From positions 1-25,898 of the forward strand of contig VXPJ01000056.1 of assembly GCA_009839635.1 (NCBI GenBank): DNA of 25,898 nucleotides, given 5' to 3'. How positions within the stretch are numbered: position 1 is the stretch's first letter; each line of letters opens with the position of its first letter. A program made the position numbers and the translations under genes. This stretch comes from Pseudomonadota bacterium (GTDB taxonomy: Bacteria; Pseudomonadota; Gammaproteobacteria; UBA4575). The notes beneath the pieces were generated by a model. The model was not told where the DNA came from, did not search any database, and saw only the letters and a program-made list of their open reading frames with translations. Of this stretch, positions 9,108 through 15,637 are shown piece after piece.

Positions 9108-10444
9108 TGGAGGGTCAGGGTCTGGTCCTGCACGAAGACCGGCTCGAACAACTGGTGCAGTTTTGTCTGGACGAGGCCAGGCAACTGGGAGCAGCAAGTG
9201 CCGAGGCCTCGATTGACATCGAACACGGCCTGTCCGTCACGGCCCGGCTCGGCGAGGTGGAAATCCTGGAAAATCACAATGCCCGCAGGCTTGGTGTCAC
9301 CGTCTATGTCGATCACCGGAAAGGCACCGCCAGCACCACCGATTTTGATCTTCCCGCGGTCCGCGATGCGGTTACCTCGGCGCGCAACATTGCAAAGTTT
9401 ACCGAACAGGATGAATGCGCGGGCCTGGCGGACCCGGATCAGATCGTCACCGAAGTGGCGGACCTTGGACTCGATCGTCCATGGCCACTGAGCCCCGACG
9501 AGGCCGTGGAGATCGCGATCGAATGTGAAGACAAGGCGCGTGAACCCGAGCAGGTTTCAAACTCGGAGGGAGCCAGTGTCAGCACCGGGCGCGGCACGCA
9601 CATCTACGGGAATTCACACGGTTTTATCGGCCGGTACGTTTCGACCCGGCACAGCCTTTCCTGCGCGGTCATTGCGGAGCAGGATGGTGGCATGCAGCGC
9701 GACTACTGGTATACGACCTCGCGCGACCCGGCAAGGCTGCAGTCCGCAACCGAGGTTGGAGAAAAAGCTGCACAGCGTACCGTCAGCCGGCTTGGCGCCA
9801 GAAAGATTGCCACACAGACCACTCCGGTCATTTTTGAGGCCAGCATGGCCCGCTCACTGCTGTCTCACTTTGTTTCAGCCATCTCGGGCAGCGCGCTGTA
9901 CCGCAAGGCATCTTTTTTGCTGGACCACCTGAACAAAAAGGTATTTTCCGACCTGGTGACCCTCGTTGAAGACCCGCACATCAAGGGCGGTCTTGCCAGC
10001 AGTGCATTTGACCAGGAAGGTGTGGCTACACGACCGCGCACCCTAGTTGCCGATGGGGTGTTGCAAGGCTATGTGCTCAACAGCTACTCGGCCCGGAAGC
10101 TTGGAATGCAAACGACAGGGAATGCCGGGGGTATCCACAACCTGACTCTGCAGCCGGGCGAGCAGACGCTCAATGAATTGATGTCCGGCATGCAGCGCGG
10201 CCTGCTGGTGACCGAGTTGATCGGCCACGGGGTGAACGGCGTGACCGGGGACTATTCGCGTGGTGCAATGGGCTACTGGATCGAAAACGGTGAGGTCCAG
10301 CATCCCGTCGAGGAAGTCACGGTCGCGGGCAACCTCAAGGAGATCTTCCAGAAAATCGTGGCTATCGGCAATGATGTCGATGCACGGGGCCGCATCATCA
10401 CGCCTTCGGTACTGATCGACGAGATGACGGTTGCAGGAAGCTGA
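9107..10444 (+). CDS. pmbA: Metalloprotease subunit PmbA (TldE)
   Basis: Partner of TldD in the heterodimeric peptide protease. The 445-residue length fits E. coli PmbA (450). It shares the TldD fold but lacks the HExxxH zinc motif, as expected: TldD carries the active site and PmbA shapes the chamber. Family segments include VTVYVDHRKGTASTTDF, RDPARLQ, the SAISGSALYRKASFL block, and the ending GVNGVTGDYSRGAMGYWIENG followed by IDEMTVAGS. The ATG at 9107 overlaps the tldD stop by one base; an in-frame TTG at 9104 is a less likely start. The gene ends the first plus-strand block and meets the DUF3108 gene tail to tail, only 15 nt apart, with no intrinsic terminator visible between them. Confidence 0.95.
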   Translation: MEGQGLVLHEDRLEQLVQFCLDEARQLGAASAEASIDIEHGLSVTARLGEVEILENHNARRLGVTVYVDHRKGTASTTDFDLPAVRDAVTSARNIAKFTEQDECAGLADPDQIVTEVADLGLDRPWPLSPDEAVEIAIECEDKAREPEQVSNSEGASVSTGRGTHIYGNSHGFIGRYVSTRHSLSCAVIAEQDGGMQRDYWYTTSRDPARLQSATEVGEKAAQRTVSRLGARKIATQTTPVIFEASMARSLLSHFVSAISGSALYRKASFLLDHLNKKVFSDLVTLVEDPHIKGGLASSAFDQEGVATRPRTLVADGVLQGYVLNSYSARKLGMQTTGNAGGIHNLTLQPGEQTLNELMSGMQRGLLVTELIGHGVNGVTGDYSRGAMGYWIENGEVQHPVEEVTVAGNLKEIFQKIVAIGNDVDARGRIITPSVLIDEMTVAGS

Positions 10445-10459
10445 CCGGTACCGCGGCTT

Positions 10460-11188
10460 TTACAGCCAGCGCACCTCCGTGATACGGGCAGAGATTTCAG
10501 TTTTCCCATTGCGGGTCTTGTCCGACCTGACCGGGATGTAGTGAAGGGACTCAGCGTACCACTCGGTATACCGGGTGTTTTTCCTGTCGTTTTTCTCCCG
10601 CACGTACTTGTGCGCGGAGAGGTTGCCAAGCCGGGTCTGTACGGGCTGGTGGGGCTCGAGTTCATACACGTACTCTTTCAGGTGGCCCCTTGAGACGACC
10701 GAGCATGCGTAGCGGTTGATCCCGGCATCCGGTTCGCGCATCAGCAGAAGCTGTACGGAGAATCTGTCCAGGGTGTGCGGTGTGATTTCCAGGGTGCGCG
10801 TCCTACCCTTGTACTTGGAAAGCGCCGTGTGGTTGCTCCAGTCGAAAATGTACTGTTCGTTGCGATCCTTGTCAGCTCCCTGGACCTCGTATTCAAACTC
10901 GATTGCCCGGTAACGGCCTTCGGTCTTCTCCAGTACGGTGCGGTAGGTGGCGACCTGCTGGCCGAGGAAAAAAGCGGCAATCCCCACCGGGTAGGTTCGG
11001 GACTCGTACACCAGTTTGCCATCCTGCCTCTTCAGGCTCAGCTGCATTTCGCCGACGGCAATGTTTCCTTTTCTGACCTCATAAACCGCCTCGAATTCAG
11101 GTGGAAGCTCCTGCGTGGTCAACGTGACGGCATTGACCGGTCCGACGAGCAGGGAAAATGCTGCCAGCGTCACGGAAAACCTGTTCAT
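10460..11188 (-). CDS. DUF3108 domain protein with signal peptide
   Basis: A 242-residue protein of unknown function. Residues 1-20 look like a Sec signal peptide (MNRFSVTLAAFSLLVGPVNA, cleavage after A20 likely), so the mature protein should be periplasmic. The rest matches the DUF3108 pattern: an FEAVYEVRKGNIAVGEMQLSL strand pair, a long run of polar beta strands (YESRTYP, YRAIEFEYEV) and a C-terminal YTEWYAESLHYIPVRS segment ending in RITEVRWL. The start codon overlaps the purN stop by 4 nt (ATGA), so it is translated with purN. A DUF3108 gene directly downstream of purM-purN is also known from Pseudomonas, so this is a conserved neighbourhood rather than a local accident. Why a periplasmic protein is coupled to purine synthesis is not known; no function is assigned. 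Confidence 0.85.
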   Translation of the reverse strand: MNRFSVTLAAFSLLVGPVNAVTLTTQELPPEFEAVYEVRKGNIAVGEMQLSLKRQDGKLVYESRTYPVGIAAFFLGQQVATYRTVLEKTEGRYRAIEFEYEVQGADKDRNEQYIFDWSNHTALSKYKGRTRTLEITPHTLDRFSVQLLLMREPDAGINRYACSVVSRGHLKEYVYELEPHQPVQTRLGNLSAHKYVREKNDRKNTRYTEWYAESLHYIPVRSDKTRNGKTEISARITEVRWL

Positions 11189-11856
11189 ACGAGCTCGGTT
11201 TTGTGCGCAATGGTAAGTTGCAGGGGCCGTTCCAGGACCTTGTCGTTGAAATATACCGTGCCATCATTGCAGTGCAGCTTGCCTTCGCAGAACCAGCGGA
11301 TGGCGAGCGGGAAGACCATGTGTTCTTTTTCCAGCACGCGCCGGATCAGGCTATGCACATCATCCGTTTCAAACACCGGCACCTTGGCCTGAAGTACCAG
11401 CGGTCCCTCATCCAGTTCCTCGGTCACAAAATGCACGCTGCATCCATGTTGTGCATCCTTTGCAGCCAGTACCCTGTGGTGGGTTTCAAGACCCGGGTAC
11501 TTGGGCAGCAGGGAAGGGTGTATGTTCAAGATCCTGTTTGCATACCGCTTGACAAAAACCTCGCTGAACACGCGCATGAAACCCGCCAGTACGATGGTCT
11601 CGACTCCATAGCTTTCGAGGATGCGGATGAGTTCTGCCTCGAACGCTGCCCGCGACGGGTACTGGCCATGCTCTACGACATGGGCTGGAATCCCTGCATT
11701 TTTTGCACGTGTCAGACCAAAGGCGTCTGCCCGGTTACTGATCACACATGCGATTTGGGCATTGATTCGCCCCTGCCCGACATGCTTGATGACGGATTGC
11801 ATGTTGGTCCCGTTTCCGGAGAACAGAACTGCGATGGGAGTCTGATTATTGAGCAT
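11185..11856 (-). CDS. purN: Phosphoribosylglycinamide formyltransferase
   Basis: PurN uses 10-formyltetrahydrofolate to formylate GAR, the third step of purine synthesis. In the 223-residue product the phosphate-binding loop is LFSGNGTNMQ (residues 11-20), and the catalytic residues are N111 and H113 in RILNIHPSLLPKYPGLETH, with D149 in the TEELDEGP segment. This is the E. coli N106/H108/D144 set shifted by five. The sequence HFVTEELDEGPLVLQAKVPV is close to the family consensus. The start lies 2 nt after the purM stop with no clear ribosome binding site, so translation probably depends on ribosomes finishing purM. Downstream it overlaps the DUF3108 gene by 4 nt. The length is about ten residues above E. 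coli PurN, with a short extra tail. Confidence 0.96.
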   Translation of the reverse strand: MLNNQTPIAVLFSGNGTNMQSVIKHVGQGRINAQIACVISNRADAFGLTRAKNAGIPAHVVEHGQYPSRAAFEAELIRILESYGVETIVLAGFMRVFSEVFVKRYANRILNIHPSLLPKYPGLETHHRVLAAKDAQHGCSVHFVTEELDEGPLVLQAKVPVFETDDVHSLIRRVLEKEHMVFPLAIRWFCEGKLHCNDGTVYFNDKVLERPLQLTIAHKTELV

Positions 11857-11858
11857 GG

Positions 11859-12884
11859 TTATATCAAGCGTACTTTGTCCTTAGAGTCCGAGCGCATGAT
11901 TTTACCGATGATTTCTGCCGACTGGTCTGACTGTCGGCATATTGTCATTCCTGCATCCGCCTGATCTTCGGGCACCACCACCAGCATGCCCATCCCGCAA
12001 TTGAAGACCCGATGCATTTCCCCGTCCTCGATGGTACCTGCCTGCTGTATCCAGTCAAATATCTCGGGACGTTTCCACGCCTTGGTATCAATCCTGGCGA
12101 GCAGGCCATCCGGGATCATACGCGGCACATTCTCCACCAGTCCACCTCCAGTGATATGACACAGGCCACGCACATCCAGCGCCTCGATCAGCTGCAGCAC
12201 GAGCCCGGTGTAGATCACCGTCGGGGTCAGCAGCAGTGCCCCCAGAGTCTGGTCTCCCAGCTTTTCATCGAGTGAGGTCTGGCTCGTTTCAACAATCTTG
12301 TTGACTAGGGAATAGCCGTTCGAGTGGATACCACTAGAGGCAAGGCCAAGCACCACGTCACCCTCGGTGATCCTGCGCCCGTCTATCAGCTTGTCACGTT
12401 CAACGACACCTACACAAAATCCGGCCAGGTCATAGACACCGGGCGGATACATTCCCGGCATCTCGGCCGTCTCGCCTCCAATGAGTGCGGCCCCGGCCTG
12501 TGTGCAACCGAGCGCGATGCCTGCGATGACCTCTTGGGCCTGTTCGACGGAGAGCACGCCCGTGGCAAAGTAGTCCAGGAAAAAAAGGGGTTCCGCACCT
12601 TGCACAACGACATCATTGACGCACATGGCCACGAGGTCGATGCCGATGGTTGAGTGGTCGTTGAGTTGCTGTGCCAGGCTCAGTTTCGTGCCGACGCCGT
12701 CGGTGCCTGCCACCAGTACGGGGTTTGTGTAGGCATTCTGGTGCAGTGCGAAAAGGCCACCGAATCCCCCGGGGTTGGAGATGACTTCAGAGCGCTGGGT
12801 GTCGCGCACCATCGGTGCAATCAGGTCTACAAGCCTTTTCCCGGCATCAATGTCCACACCGGCTTTCTTGTACGTGAGACTCAT
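11859..12884 (-). CDS. purM: Phosphoribosylformylglycinamidine cyclo-ligase
   Basis: PurM (AIR synthetase) closes the imidazole ring of FGAM with ATP, the fifth step of purine synthesis. The 341 residues match the usual length (345 in E. coli). Family motifs are present in order: YKKAGVDIDAG at the N-terminus, VAGTDGVGTKLSLA for nucleotide binding, CVNDVVVQGAEPLFFLDY, IGGETAEMPGMY, GLASSGIHSNGYSLV and the ITGGGLVENVPRMIP block. It is the first gene of a minus-strand operon purM-purN-DUF3108 and is divergent from the phosphatidyltransferase gene. Directly before the ATG there is no good Shine-Dalgarno sequence; instead a perfect inverted repeat (12889-12904) sits 4 nt upstream of the start codon. 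Confidence 0.96.
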   Translation of the reverse strand: MSLTYKKAGVDIDAGKRLVDLIAPMVRDTQRSEVISNPGGFGGLFALHQNAYTNPVLVAGTDGVGTKLSLAQQLNDHSTIGIDLVAMCVNDVVVQGAEPLFFLDYFATGVLSVEQAQEVIAGIALGCTQAGAALIGGETAEMPGMYPPGVYDLAGFCVGVVERDKLIDGRRITEGDVVLGLASSGIHSNGYSLVNKIVETSQTSLDEKLGDQTLGALLLTPTVIYTGLVLQLIEALDVRGLCHITGGGLVENVPRMIPDGLLARIDTKAWKRPEIFDWIQQAGTIEDGEMHRVFNCGMGMLVVVPEDQADAGMTICRQSDQSAEIIGKIMRSDSKDKVRLI

Positions 12885-12888
12885 ACCG

Positions 12889-12904
12889 TCTAATGATTAT
12901 TAGA
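12889..12904. promoter_or_regulatory. Perfect inverted repeat directly upstream of purM
   Basis: TCTAATGATTATTAGA has two 6-nt arms around a 4-nt centre. It occupies the place where the purM ribosome binding site would be expected. It could be an operator or a small hairpin affecting purM translation. It does not resemble the E. coli PurR box. A palindrome this short can arise by chance in AT-rich spacers. Confidence 0.35.
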
Positions 12905-12927
12905 TTGAGTGCTTAAACGGCTATAAT
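12899..12927 (+). promoter_or_regulatory. Candidate sigma70 promoter for the phosphatidyltransferase-hda unit
   Basis: A perfect TATAAT lies at 12922-12927, in an AT-rich divergent spacer. The -35 at optimal spacing (ATTAGA, 12899-12904, 17 bp away) matches the consensus poorly. Transcription would leave a leader of about 135 nt before the ATG at 13072. This is the most promoter-like site in the divergent spacer 12885-13071, which otherwise holds no ORF with a ribosome binding site. Confidence 0.4.
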
Positions 12928-12953
12928 ACTGGGATATTGAAGATATTGTGCAA
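12923..12953 (-). promoter_or_regulatory. Candidate promoter for purM-purN-DUF3108
   Basis: On the minus strand TTGCAC (12953-12948) is followed by TATTAT (12928-12923). The 19-bp spacer is longer than ideal. The -10 overlaps the plus-strand TATAAT, so if both are real, the two divergent promoters would compete for polymerase. Confidence 0.25.
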
Positions 12954-13071
12954 GGGCCAACCGGATTGCTCGTTGCTTCGCTATCGGCTTGCTTATACCA
13001 TCGGGATTAGAGCAGTGGATATTTAACGATACAGCGTGCGGATTATATACCAAGAAACGGTCAGCTATATC

Positions 13072-13632
13072 ATGTCGAACTGGAGATACCTTCCCAATCT
13101 TATCACGGCTGCACGCCTGGCCGCGGTTCCACTGTTCATCTGGTGGCTGTTCGACGGGCAGTACAACAATGCCCTTTGGCTTTTTGTCCTGATGGGCCTA
13201 TCAGATGCACTGGATGGGTACCTCGCCAAGAGCTTCCAGTGGAGGACGGCACTGGGGGCCTATCTGGATCCGGCTGCTGACAAGACCATGCTGATCGGCG
13301 CCTACGTGACCCTGGGCGCACTTGACCTGCTGCCGCACTGGCTGGTGTTTGTCGTGATTCTCAGGGATGTTGCGCTCCTGGCAGGATCCCTCGCCTACAA
13401 CTTTGCAACGCGGCGCATGGAAATCCAGCCTACCTGGATCAGCAAGATCAATACCGTGGTCCAGATCGTCCTGGTAGTTGCCATAATTTACAACCAGTTA
13501 GAAGCTATTCCTATACTACTGATCCAGACCCTGATCGGGTTGACCCTCTTTACCACGTTTGCCAGCGGCCTCGATTACCTGATGGAGGAAAGGTACAAGC
13601 GGGGAGCCCGGCATCCGGAAAAGCCGGTCTGA
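13072..13632 (+). CDS. CDP-alcohol phosphatidyltransferase (PgsA/cardiolipin synthase-like)
   Basis: An integral membrane enzyme that transfers a phosphatidyl group from CDP-diacylglycerol to an alcohol. From the ATG at 13072 it has 186 residues with several hydrophobic helices (about 12-27, 34-46, 73-112, 127-170). The family signature DxxDGxxAR...GxxxDxxxD is visible as D45, D48, G49, A52, then G62, D66 and D70; the usual arginine is lysine (K53). Phosphatidylglycerophosphate synthase is a reasonable guess, but the acceptor alcohol cannot be read from the sequence, so no symbol is given. A GTG at 13036 would add 12 residues; neither start has a strong ribosome binding site, and SNWRYLPNLIT is a typical family beginning. 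hda follows 33 nt later, in the same frame. Confidence 0.88.
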   Translation: MSNWRYLPNLITAARLAAVPLFIWWLFDGQYNNALWLFVLMGLSDALDGYLAKSFQWRTALGAYLDPAADKTMLIGAYVTLGALDLLPHWLVFVVILRDVALLAGSLAYNFATRRMEIQPTWISKINTVVQIVLVVAIIYNQLEAIPILLIQTLIGLTLFTTFASGLDYLMEERYKRGARHPEKPV

Positions 13633-13665
13633 CACCGGCCACTATCCCGCCATCAAAAAGCACGT

Positions 13666-14382
13666 GTGAACCCGTCTCCGCTCCACCCCACCCAGCGCCC
13701 GCTGGACATCGTGCTGCGCCCGCACGCAACGTTCGACACCTTCGTCAGCCCCAAGGACAACGAGCTGGTGTTCCTGCTGAAGGAGTTGCAGCAGGCACTC
13801 GCAGAACCCAGGCAGTATTTTCTGTGGGGCAGCGCACAAAGCGGCAAGACCCACCTGCTGCAGGCGATCTGCAATCACCTGGCCCCTGCGGACCTGCGGG
13901 CGGTCTTTTTGCCCATGAAGGAGTTTGCCGCACAGGATCCGAATCTGCTGAATGACCTGCAACTCCTTGATGTCGTGTGCATTGACGATGTCGATTGCGT
14001 GCTGGGCGATGCCGACTGGGAGCGTGCATTGTTCCGGATCATCAACGACATGTGGCTAGGCAACAAGAGCTTGGTGGTGTCTGCATCCTGCAAACCGGCG
14101 GACCTCGGCATCCGCTTGCCGGACCTGGCGTCGCGCCTTGCGGGCGGGCTCGTGTATTGCCTGTCCGGCCTGACCGACGAGCAGAAGAGGGTGGCTATCC
14201 GCCTGCATGCTGAGGCACGCGGCCTGGAGATTTCACCGGAAGTCTGCAGCTACCTGCTCAGGCATTATCCAAGAGAGTTGCAAAAGCTCGTGGAACTTAT
14301 TGATAAACTTGACAAATACTCGCTGGCCCTGCAGCGAAAAATTACGGTTCCCTTCGTACGCTCGGTGCTTGCTGGCATCTAG
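13666..14382 (+). CDS. hda: DnaA regulatory inactivator Hda
   Basis: Hda is a DnaA-related AAA+ protein which, bound to the sliding clamp, stimulates ATP hydrolysis by DnaA after initiation and prevents re-initiation. The 238-residue product has Walker A GSAQSGKT (55-62), Walker B VVCIDDVD (103-110) and the LPDLASRL segment with a probable arginine finger (R157). The P-loop is more canonical than that of E. coli Hda. At the N-terminus the clamp-binding hexapeptide, QLSLPL in E. coli, is only loosely preserved as QRPLDI (10-15). The start is GTG at 13666; a stop in the same frame at 13630-13632 leaves no ATG upstream, so the choice is firm. It ends 31 nt before the convergent ArsC-like gene. 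Close linkage of hda, purM and arsC resembles Pseudomonas. Confidence 0.92.
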   Translation: MNPSPLHPTQRPLDIVLRPHATFDTFVSPKDNELVFLLKELQQALAEPRQYFLWGSAQSGKTHLLQAICNHLAPADLRAVFLPMKEFAAQDPNLLNDLQLLDVVCIDDVDCVLGDADWERALFRIINDMWLGNKSLVVSASCKPADLGIRLPDLASRLAGGLVYCLSGLTDEQKRVAIRLHAEARGLEISPEVCSYLLRHYPRELQKLVELIDKLDKYSLALQRKITVPFVRSVLAGI

Positions 14383-14413
14383 CAGGCAGGCTGCTTCAGG
14401 TACGGCCCGGCCC

Positions 14414-14767
14414 CTACAGGATTTGCAGAACGTTTTCGGGTGGGCGGCCAATCGCGGCCTTTCCATCACGGACCACGATCGGTCGCTCGATGAGTACCGG
14501 GTGCTTCATCATCGCGTCCAGGATTTCGTCCTCGCTGGATGCATCATCGAGCGCGGCTTCACGGTAGGCGGACTCTTTTTTACGCAGCAACTGTGCAGCA
14601 CTTATACCCAGCAGCGACAGCACGTTTTTGAGTTCCGACCGCGAAGGAGTTGCCTGCAGGTACTCGATGACCTCCGGCTGTTCTCCCTGCTCTTGCAGCA
14701 GCTTCAGTGTCATGCGGCATTTGGAGCACCGGGGGTTGTAGTAGATAACAGTTTTGGGATCACCCAT
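14414..14767 (-). CDS. ArsC/YfgD-like thioredoxin-fold reductase with CxxC site
   Basis: A small cytoplasmic protein of the ArsC family, closest in pattern to E. coli YfgD (119 residues): IYYNPRCSKCRMTLKLL at the N-terminus, a MMKHPVLIERPIVV segment with the substrate-binding arginine, and GRPPENVL near the end. It has 117 residues from the ATG at 14767, which fits the family best. In-frame ATG codons at 14785 and 14815 would add 6 or 16 residues; an AAGGAG lies only 2 nt before the chosen ATG, so the start is uncertain. The active-site cysteine is followed by SKC rather than the SKS of YfgD, giving a CxxC pair. Arsenate reduction is possible but not shown: no ars operon gene is nearby. It stands alone between two plus-strand units. 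Confidence 0.85.
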   Translation of the reverse strand: MGDPKTVIYYNPRCSKCRMTLKLLQEQGEQPEVIEYLQATPSRSELKNVLSLLGISAAQLLRKKESAYREAALDDASSEDEILDAMMKHPVLIERPIVVRDGKAAIGRPPENVLQIL

Positions 14768-14773
14768 ATCTCC

Positions 14774-14803
14774 TTTATTCTCCATACCATTTCCAGTTAT
14801 ATT
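14774..14803 (+). promoter_or_regulatory. Weak candidate promoter for acyP-fmdB
   Basis: TTTATT (14774-14779) and TATATT (14798-14803) are separated by 18 bp in an AT-rich stretch that overlaps the uncertain 5' end of the ArsC-like gene. The -10 is good and the -35 poor. The spacer up to acyP at 14883 holds nothing else that I can support. Confidence 0.25.
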
Positions 14804-14882
14804 TATGTCCGCCATAGGGTACTAGTGGGCGTTCGATCCGTCTACTGTGCCGGCTGAACGGACATGGAATGTACTGCCTGTG

Positions 14883-15167
14883 ATGACTGATGCGCCCGAC
14901 CATGCCTGTCTGCGCTGCATCGTTTCGGGAACCGTGCAAGGCGTATTTTTCCGCGTATCCACGCGGGATGAAGCGCGAAGGCTCGGGATCGCGGGTTATG
15001 CAAAAAACCTGGCGAATGGAAGTGTGGAAGTGATTGCCTGTGGTAAAGTTGCGGCCCTGGCCCAGCTGCAGGACTGGTTGCACACAGGTCCGGACCTCGC
15101 CCGGGTGCACACGGTCAGTTGTGAGCCGTTGACAATGAGACATTATCCGGATTTTCAAATACTGTAG
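14883..15167 (+). CDS. acyP: Acylphosphatase
   Basis: A 94-residue acylphosphatase, which hydrolyses carboxyl-phosphate bonds of acyl phosphates. The phosphate-binding loop and catalytic arginine are in GTVQGVFFR (R24), and the water-activating asparagine is N42 in GYAKNLANGSVEV; both match the family closely, as does the C-terminal HYPDFQIL. The ATG at 14883 gives the usual length. A GTG at 14847 would add 12 unrelated residues. The gene ends 2 nt before the FmdB-like gene, so the two are probably one transcript. It is divergent from the ArsC-like gene, with the spacer between them shared by any promoters. The cellular substrate is not known even for well-studied homologues. Confidence 0.93.
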   Translation: MTDAPDHACLRCIVSGTVQGVFFRVSTRDEARRLGIAGYAKNLANGSVEVIACGKVAALAQLQDWLHTGPDLARVHTVSCEPLTMRHYPDFQIL

Positions 15168-15169
15168 TC

Positions 15170-15499
15170 ATGCCGATATACGAGTACCAATGCGATGCCT
15201 GTGGCTATCGTTTCGACATCCTGCAAAAAGCAGGTGATCCGGTGTTGACCGATTGCCCGCAGTGCAGCCAGGCTTCCCTGAGGAAGCTGGTATCCGCGGC
15301 AGGCTTCAGGCTCAGTGGCTCGGGCTGGTATGAAACGGACTTCAAATCGGACAACAAGCGCAATCTGGCCTCGGGTGATTCCCAGAAAAAAAGCGACAGC
15401 ACTGCCAAGCCGAGCGCCAAGAAAACGGATGCTTCCGGACAGCCTGCAAAAGCCAAGCCTGCGACATCGGGCTCGCAGCAGGGCGGGAGAGCATCTTGA
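15170..15499 (+). CDS. FmdB-family zinc ribbon protein
   Basis: A 109-residue protein starting with the FmdB signature MPIYEYQCDACGYRFD. Four cysteines form a CxxC...CxxC zinc ribbon (C8, C11, C29, C32; CPQC for the second pair), followed by the conserved LRKLVSAAGFRLSGSGWYETDF region. From about residue 60 the tail is low-complexity and rich in K, S, A and Q, as in many members. The family was named for a putative formamidase regulator, but its molecular role is not established. It starts 2 nt after acyP. In many Proteobacteria it is followed by a DUF502 membrane protein and then aspS; here the DUF502 gene is absent and a structured 138-nt gap separates it from aspS. Confidence 0.9.
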   Translation: MPIYEYQCDACGYRFDILQKAGDPVLTDCPQCSQASLRKLVSAAGFRLSGSGWYETDFKSDNKRNLASGDSQKKSDSTAKPSAKKTDASGQPAKAKPATSGSQQGGRAS

Positions 15500-15524
15500 G
15501 CAGCGCACCGCTTGCAGTTTTTGA

Positions 15525-15614
15525 CAACCTCCCGGTTGCCCGTGCCTGAGGGAGCCCGCTTCGGGTTGGCCCAGAATCTCAGGCGACCTGGACAGGCCGC
15601 TGCATCTAGGCCTG
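15525..15614 (+). promoter_or_regulatory. Three tandem inverted repeats between fmdB and aspS, possible aspS leader
   Basis: The 138-nt gap 15500-15637 contains CAACC/GGTTG (15525-15538, 4-nt loop), GCCTGAG/CTCAGGC (15544-15550 with 15578-15584, enclosing CCCG-CTT-CGGG at 15555-15565), and CAGGCC/GGCCTG (15593-15598 with 15609-15614). The arms at 15580-15584 and 15593-15597 both read CAGGC, and those at 15544-15548 and 15610-15614 both read GCCTG, so alternative pairings are possible. No U-tract follows. A structured leader of aspS, or processing or termination after fmdB, are the options; which one is inference. Confidence 0.4.
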
Positions 15615-15637
15615 ACCGGTACCGTTAACACACCCCC

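Noticed and set aside
10441..10453. 13-nt repeat CTGACCGGTACCG, also at 15612-15624
   Set aside because: Both copies are intergenic, but a few 13-nt repeats are expected by chance in 26 kb, and two copies do not make a repeat family.
14826..14845. T-arm-like sequence GGGCGTTCGATCCGTCT suggesting a tRNA
   Set aside because: The 5-bp stem needs two G-U pairs, and the preceding 60 nt are AT-rich with no D-arm, anticodon arm or acceptor stem.
15521..15526. Perfect TTGACA in the fmdB-aspS gap
   Set aside because: No -10 hexamer lies 16-18 bp downstream; that position is the GC-rich hairpin GCCTGAG.
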